Of a stretch of 9,818 nt of DNA, positions 6,339 to 9,818 are shown in pieces. Position 1 is the first letter of the stretch. Each line of letters starts with the position of its first letter. The stretch comes from Ilumatobacteraceae bacterium. Its GTDB lineage: Bacteria; Actinomycetota; Acidimicrobiia; Acidimicrobiales; Ilumatobacteraceae. The translations under genes were made by a program, and so were the position numbers. Location of the stretch: assembly GCA_030728545.1 (NCBI GenBank), contig JANQZQ010000122.1, positions 3,232-13,049 on the forward strand, in the 5' to 3' direction. Below the pieces are notes generated by a model that did not search any database, was not told where the DNA came from, and worked only from the letters and a program-made list of their open reading frames with translations.

Positions 6339-7153
6339 TGACGGCTCTCTCGCTCTGATCGCATTTGACGCTCGGTGTCACGCAGTACTTCGGATGAGGT
6401 GTAGTCGTGATCAAGCACAATCGGCATACCGCCGTGCTCCAACACGTGCAACGGTGCGCCATACGTGCGCTCCAATACTTCGGGAATCAGCGTCTCGCGG
6501 GGTGGGCCGTCGGCGATGACTTCGCGATTGAGGCACACCAGCCGTGGCAAGTGCGACGCCAAGCCGTTGAGGTCGTGGGTGGTGAGCAGAATCGTGCTCC
6601 CCTTGCTGTGCAGATCGCGCAGCAAATGCAAAATCTCATGCCGCGTGCGCACATCGACGCCGCTGGTGGGTTCGTCCAAAATCAAAATATCGGGCTTGCC
6701 AAACATCGCCCGGGCCACGAACACGCGCTGTTGTTGACCGCCGCTGAGTTCGCGAATGTGGCGGCCTTCCAAACCATGCAACCCCAACCCCTCGAGCACT
6801 TCTTTCATCTCGGCACGTTCGCTGCGCGTTGTGCGCGGCCAGTGCCGGCGGGTGCGAGTCATGGCTAATACTTCGCCGACTGTGATCGGAAAGTTCCAGT
6901 CGACCGATTCCACCTGCGGCACATAGCCGATGCGAGTGCCGCGTGTTACCTCGACCGAGCCTCGCGCGGCGGCTAGCGAACCGGTAATTGCCCGCAGCAA
7001 CGAAGTTTTGCCCGAGCCCGATGGCCCGACGATGCCAACAAACTCACCGCGACGAATATGCAGCGTGACATTTTCCAGCACGAAACCAGCACCATACGCA
7101 ACACCAAGAGCGTCGCAACGAATCAGCGGTTCGCTATTGATGGTTACCCCCAA
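6335..7153 (-). CDS. Zinc/manganese ABC transporter ATP-binding protein
   Basis: This 272-residue ATPase powers the metal importer from the cytosolic face. Motifs are Walker A G-P-S-G-S-G-K-T (43-50), Q-loop Gln80 followed by V-D-W-N-F-P-I-T-V (84-92, typical of metal importers), signature L-S-G-G-Q (136-140), Walker B I-L-I-L-D-E (156-161), D-loop S-G-V-D (164-167) and H-loop His193. A charged tail of about 30 residues follows the core. The start shown is a TTG, the only reasonable in-frame candidate between the upstream stop (7160-7162) and the conserved core; the first in-frame ATG is at residue 98, past Walker A. With four rather than five G in the run at 7147-7151, the frame would open at ATG 7163 with a 4-base overlap, like the next junction. 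The true start is therefore uncertain by a few residues. Confidence 0.94.
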   Translation of the reverse strand: MGVTINSEPLIRCDALGVAYGAGFVLENVTLHIRRGEFVGIVGPSGSGKTSLLRAITGSLAAARGSVEVTRGTRIGYVPQVESVDWNFPITVGEVLAMTRTRRHWPRTTRSERAEMKEVLEGLGLHGLEGRHIRELSGGQQQRVFVARAMFGKPDILILDEPTSGVDVRTRHEILHLLRDLHSKGSTILLTTHDLNGLASHLPRLVCLNREVIADGPPRETLIPEVLERTYGAPLHVLEHGGMPIVLDHDYTSSEVLRDTERQMRSERESRQ

Positions 7154-7159
7154 CGAGCA

Positions 7160-8221
7160 TCATTGTGTATACCGCGCAGAATCGGCAACGAGCAGATTCA
7201 TATTCAAGGCGCGCAATGCACTTGCGTCGCCGCCGAGTGCTTCGATCATGGTGATGAAGTTGAACTGCATGAGCCCTTGCCACGAGTGTGCATCGTCACC
7301 CGACACACCAGGCAGGTCATCGTCGCGCAGCACGTCGATATAGCGAGTGCCCGTCTCGGCACCAATCTGTTCGAGGATCGACGATGGGAACACCTCGCTG
7401 CCAAAAATTGCTCGCACTTGTTGTTCGCGAACCTGCGTGATGAGGTCGGCTACGTCTTTGGGTGTTGGTTCGTCGAACGACGACGGCTGAATTGCGCCGA
7501 CTACCGTCCACCCGTAGTGCTTGGCGAAGTACGCATACGCGTCGTGGTACGTGAGCAGCAACCGTGCATCGGCCGGAATCGTCAAGGTGGCCTCGGCCAT
7601 CGCAGCGTCTAACTTGTCGATCTGTTCTGCGAGCACGTCAAAGTTGCTTTGATACTGCGCAGCGTTTGTCGGGTCGAGTTGCGACAACACCTGCAGCGCT
7701 ACTTCGGCATACTGCTTGGCCATCGGCGGGTTCGTCCACAAATGCGGGTTGGGCTTGCCGCCTTCTTTGGGGAATGAAAAGTCGTAGAGCCATTCACTTT
7801 CGGGCAACACGAACGTGCCGAGTTCACACAGCACGGTCGCACCGCTGACATTGCTTTGTGCCAAATCCTTTGTGGGCTCTTCGAGCACCAGACCATTCAT
7901 AAACACCACATCGGCCTGCTCGAGCACCTCCGCGGCACTGGGGGGTGGCTCGAAGGTGTGGGAGTTCGTGCCTTCAGGAACAAGCCCCACGATGTCGGCC
8001 CCGACGTCACCCGCCACTTGAGCAACAAGGCTGGTGATCGGGGCAACGGTGGTCACGATGCGTGGTGCCCGATCTTCGACCGGGGCGCCCACTACGCAGT
8101 TTTGACCAATGTTTTCGCTATCTGCGCCGCCATCAGTCGCAATATCACTGGCACAGCCAGCCAGCAAGGCCACGCAAGCTACGAGGCATGCGCCAATCAG
8201 CCGTTTGTGATGAAGTTGCAT
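7160..8221 (-). CDS. Zinc/manganese ABC transporter substrate-binding lipoprotein
   Basis: This 353-residue extracytoplasmic receptor delivers divalent metal to the permease (cluster A-I binding proteins, ZnuA/MntC/PsaA type). Residues 1-22 form a lipoprotein signal: K-R near the start, a hydrophobic run, and lipobox L-A-G-C with Cys23 as the lipidated residue. Likely metal ligands are His88 (T-N-S-H-T-F-E-P), His160 (N-P-H-L-W-T-N-P) and His226 (T-Y-H-D-A-Y-A-Y-F), plus an acidic residue further on, perhaps Glu276. No long His-rich loop is present, so zinc is not specifically indicated. The ATG at 8221 is chosen because it starts the signal peptide and has GGAG 7 bases upstream. A 29-residue upstream extension would ruin the signal peptide. 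It is the first gene of the importer operon, followed by the ATPase with almost no gap. Confidence 0.94.
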   Translation of the reverse strand: MQLHHKRLIGACLVACVALLAGCASDIATDGGADSENIGQNCVVGAPVEDRAPRIVTTVAPITSLVAQVAGDVGADIVGLVPEGTNSHTFEPPPSAAEVLEQADVVFMNGLVLEEPTKDLAQSNVSGATVLCELGTFVLPESEWLYDFSFPKEGGKPNPHLWTNPPMAKQYAEVALQVLSQLDPTNAAQYQSNFDVLAEQIDKLDAAMAEATLTIPADARLLLTYHDAYAYFAKHYGWTVVGAIQPSSFDEPTPKDVADLITQVREQQVRAIFGSEVFPSSILEQIGAETGTRYIDVLRDDDLPGVSGDDAHSWQGLMQFNFITMIEALGGDASALRALNMNLLVADSARYTQ

Positions 8222-8293
8222 TGGGGGGCTCCAAATTGCGACGTGAGAACTCTGGATAACGATACCCCCAACGAATGCTGGCAGTATGACGGT
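8222..8293. promoter_or_regulatory. Divergent control region between the metal importer operon and aldehyde dehydrogenase
   Basis: This 72-bp gap must hold the importer promoter and probably that of the dehydrogenase. On the minus strand TATCGT (8259-8264) fits TANNNT and would give a leader of roughly 30 bases containing the GGAG. No good -35 is seen, and no clear -10 for the plus strand. I see no palindrome resembling a known Zur or MntR operator. TTGGGGG (8221-8227) and CCCCCAA (8265-8271) are inverted copies 37 bp apart. Confidence 0.4.
8229..8232 (-). promoter_or_regulatory. Shine-Dalgarno sequence that sets the lipoprotein start
   Basis: GGAG on the minus strand lies 7 bases upstream of the ATG at 8221. 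It is one of the few clear ribosome-binding sites in the window and supports the shorter start over the in-frame ATG at 8308. Confidence 0.6.
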
Positions 8294-9721
8294 ATGACCA
8301 ATTACCAAAAGTTCTATATCAACGGCAAATGGGTAGCAGCTTCAAGCAAAGACACCATCCAGGTATTCGACTCAACAGATGAATCTGTGATGGCCACGAT
8401 TCCGGCCGGCACCGCAGCAGATGTTGATGCCGCTGCCAAGGCTGCGCACGCTGCGTTCGACGCGTGGGCAGCACTCGACGTGCAAGAGCGCGCCAAGTAC
8501 ATGAGCCGTATCGGCGACGGCCTCGCAGGCCGCATGGACGAAATCGCCACCGCAATTTCGCGCGAGACCGGCATGTCGAAGATGTTGAGCCAACTCGTGC
8601 AAGTTGGCTTGCCGATCAACTCGTTCAAACAAGCCGCAGTAATCGCCGAAAAGTTTGCTTACAGCAAAGAAGTTGGCAGTTCACTCGTGGTGCGCGAACC
8701 TATCGGCGTGGTCGGTTGCATCACACCGTGGAATTATCCGCTGCATCAGATTGCCGCCAAGGTCGCCTTTGCGATGGCTGCAGGCTGCACTGTGGTATTG
8801 AAGCCCAGCGAAGTGGCACCACTTGACGCCTTCATGCTTGCGGAAATCATCGACGAAGTCGGTTTGCCAGCAGGCGTGTTCAACATGGTTACCGGCACCG
8901 GCCCCGTAGTGGGTGAAGCGATTGCCGGACACCCGCTGGTGGACATGGTGTCATTCACCGGCAGCACCCGCGCCGGCAAGCGCGTCATGCAAGTTGGTGC
9001 CGAGAGCATCAAGCGAGTGGCGCTCGAGTTGGGTGGAAAGTCGGCCAACATCATCGGCGAAGACCTCGATGCAGAGACCTTCGGCAAGGCCGTGAAGTCA
9101 GGCGTCGGTAAGGCGTTCTTGAACAGCGGTCAAACCTGCTCGGCCCTCACTCGCATGTTGGTGCCCAAGTCGCGCTTGGCCGAAGCCGAAGAGCATGCAG
9201 CAGCAGCAGCCAGCGCAATGACGCCATGCGACCCGTTCACCGAAGGTATGAACCTCGGACCACTTGCATCTGCCGCGCAACGCGATCGCGTCAATAGTTA
9301 TATTCAAAAAGGCATCGACGAGGGCGCCAAGTTGCTCGTCGGTGGTGTGGGTGTGCCAGAAGGCGTGGCAAAGGGTTACTACGTTTTGCCGACGGTGTTT
9401 TCGCAAGTAACCACCGACATGACTATCGCCAAAGAAGAAATCTTCGGCCCAGTGCTGAGCATTCTCGCCTACAACGACATTGACGATGCAGTTCGCATCG
9501 CCAATGCCACCGACTTCGGCTTGGCCGGTGGCGTGTGGCTTGCCGACAAAGACAAAGCCATCGCGGTTGCCAAGCGCATGCGTACTGGTCAAGTGGAAGT
9601 CAACGGCGGAGCCTTCAACCCCAATGCCCCATTCGGTGGCTACAAGCAATCGGGCAATGGTCGCGAATACGGCGACTACGGCTTCGAAGAGTTCTTGGAA
9701 ATCAAGAGCCTGCAGCTCTAA
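8294..9721 (+). CDS. NAD(P)+-dependent aldehyde dehydrogenase
   Basis: This 475-residue cytosolic enzyme oxidises an aldehyde to the carboxylic acid. The full family motif set is present: P-W-N (145-147, oxyanion Asn147), K-P-S-E (170-173, cofactor Lys170), F-T-G-S-T (221-225, nucleotide binding), general base Glu245 in L-E-L-G-G-K-S (244-250), nucleophile Cys282 in G-Q-T-C-S-A (279-284), then E-E-I-F-G-P-V and a C-terminal Y-K-Q-S-G-N-G-R-E-Y-G. Length is normal and all catalytic residues are intact. The substrate cannot be chosen from sequence; it is not a clear match to a named subfamily. The ATG at 8294 gives the standard N-terminus (Y-I-N-G-K-W-V). The frame stays open for 146 further codons upstream, but that part is antisense to the lipoprotein gene. 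tRNA-Gly follows 22 bp downstream. Confidence 0.95.
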   Translation: MTNYQKFYINGKWVAASSKDTIQVFDSTDESVMATIPAGTAADVDAAAKAAHAAFDAWAALDVQERAKYMSRIGDGLAGRMDEIATAISRETGMSKMLSQLVQVGLPINSFKQAAVIAEKFAYSKEVGSSLVVREPIGVVGCITPWNYPLHQIAAKVAFAMAAGCTVVLKPSEVAPLDAFMLAEIIDEVGLPAGVFNMVTGTGPVVGEAIAGHPLVDMVSFTGSTRAGKRVMQVGAESIKRVALELGGKSANIIGEDLDAETFGKAVKSGVGKAFLNSGQTCSALTRMLVPKSRLAEAEEHAAAAASAMTPCDPFTEGMNLGPLASAAQRDRVNSYIQKGIDEGAKLLVGGVGVPEGVAKGYYVLPTVFSQVTTDMTIAKEEIFGPVLSILAYNDIDDAVRIANATDFGLAGGVWLADKDKAIAVAKRMRTGQVEVNGGAFNPNAPFGGYKQSGNGREYGDYGFEEFLEIKSLQL

Positions 9722-9722
9722 G

Positions 9723-9728
9723 TACGAT
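9723..9728 (+). promoter_or_regulatory. Possible -10 element for tRNA-Gly
   Basis: TACGAT matches TANNNT and ends 15 bases before the mature tRNA 5' end, leaving room for a short leader. It begins just after the dehydrogenase stop codon. No -35 at the right distance is evident, so read-through from the dehydrogenase is also possible. Confidence 0.3.
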
Positions 9729-9743
9729 TGAAGCGACACTTTT

Positions 9744-9818
<75 letters not shown>

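Noticed and set aside
8221..8271. TTGGGGG/CCCCCAA inverted pair as a metal-regulator operator
   Set aside because: The arms are 37 bp apart and unlike the compact palindromes of known Zur, MntR or Fur sites. Such short arms can pair by chance.
7856..8293. N-terminal extension of the aldehyde dehydrogenase by 146 codons
   Set aside because: The extension is antisense to the lipoprotein gene, has no domain, and the ATG at 8294 gives the normal family N-terminus and length.
8222..8308. A 29-residue longer start for the metal-binding lipoprotein
   Set aside because: It would place a non-signal sequence before the signal peptide and overlap the divergent gene start. The ATG at 8221 has a GGAG and begins the lipoprotein signal directly.
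9098..9739. A 213-codon open frame on the minus strand inside the aldehyde dehydrogenase
   Set aside because: It is antisense to the dehydrogenase, including its Cys282 region, and no domain is visible.

Overview
The window is about 9.8 kb of gene-dense, moderately GC-rich bacterial chromosome. An actinobacterial host is the best guess, possibly an aquatic member of the Acidimicrobiia. The grounds are a group III (mixed-type) phosphofructokinase, GTG and probable TTG starts, few clear Shine-Dalgarno sequences, and the flavour of the proteins. This assignment is inference: the window has no rRNA or other taxonomic marker. I see no CRISPR array, insertion sequence or phage gene.

Layout, left to right. 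(1) The 5' part of a GNAT-superfamily gene runs off the left edge on the minus strand. (2) upp (uracil phosphoribosyltransferase, plus) diverges from it across only 30 bp. (3) A minus-strand pair follows: a 2-oxoglutarate/Fe(II) dioxygenase-like protein of the isopenicillin N synthase family, then pfkA 18 bp downstream. pfkA converges on upp, and a 26-bp imperfect tandem duplication carrying a hairpin sits over the upp stop codon. (4) A plus-strand pair overlaps by ATGA: an alpha/beta-hydrolase and a two-part protein. The latter joins a peptidase-S51/glutamine-amidotransferase-like N-terminal domain to a C-terminal region resembling the anticodon-binding end of cysteinyl-tRNA synthetase. (5) Converging on it with a 4-bp overlap is a minus-strand metal ABC importer, transcribed lipoprotein, ATPase, permease, probably for zinc or manganese. 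(6) A plus-strand aldehyde dehydrogenase diverges from the importer, followed by tRNA-Gly(UCC), whose encoded CCA is the last three bases of the window.

Most genes are housekeeping or nutrient functions: pyrimidine salvage, glycolysis, metal uptake, aldehyde oxidation and a tRNA. The least explained element is the S51-like/CysRS-tail fusion and its coupled hydrolase, which is my main candidate for an undescribed system. Two smaller points are worth checking. The importer ATPase has only a TTG start in frame, while removing one base from a five-G run would give it an ATG start overlapping the upstream stop codon. The phosphofructokinase has Asn where an acidic residue normally binds the metal-phosphate donor.
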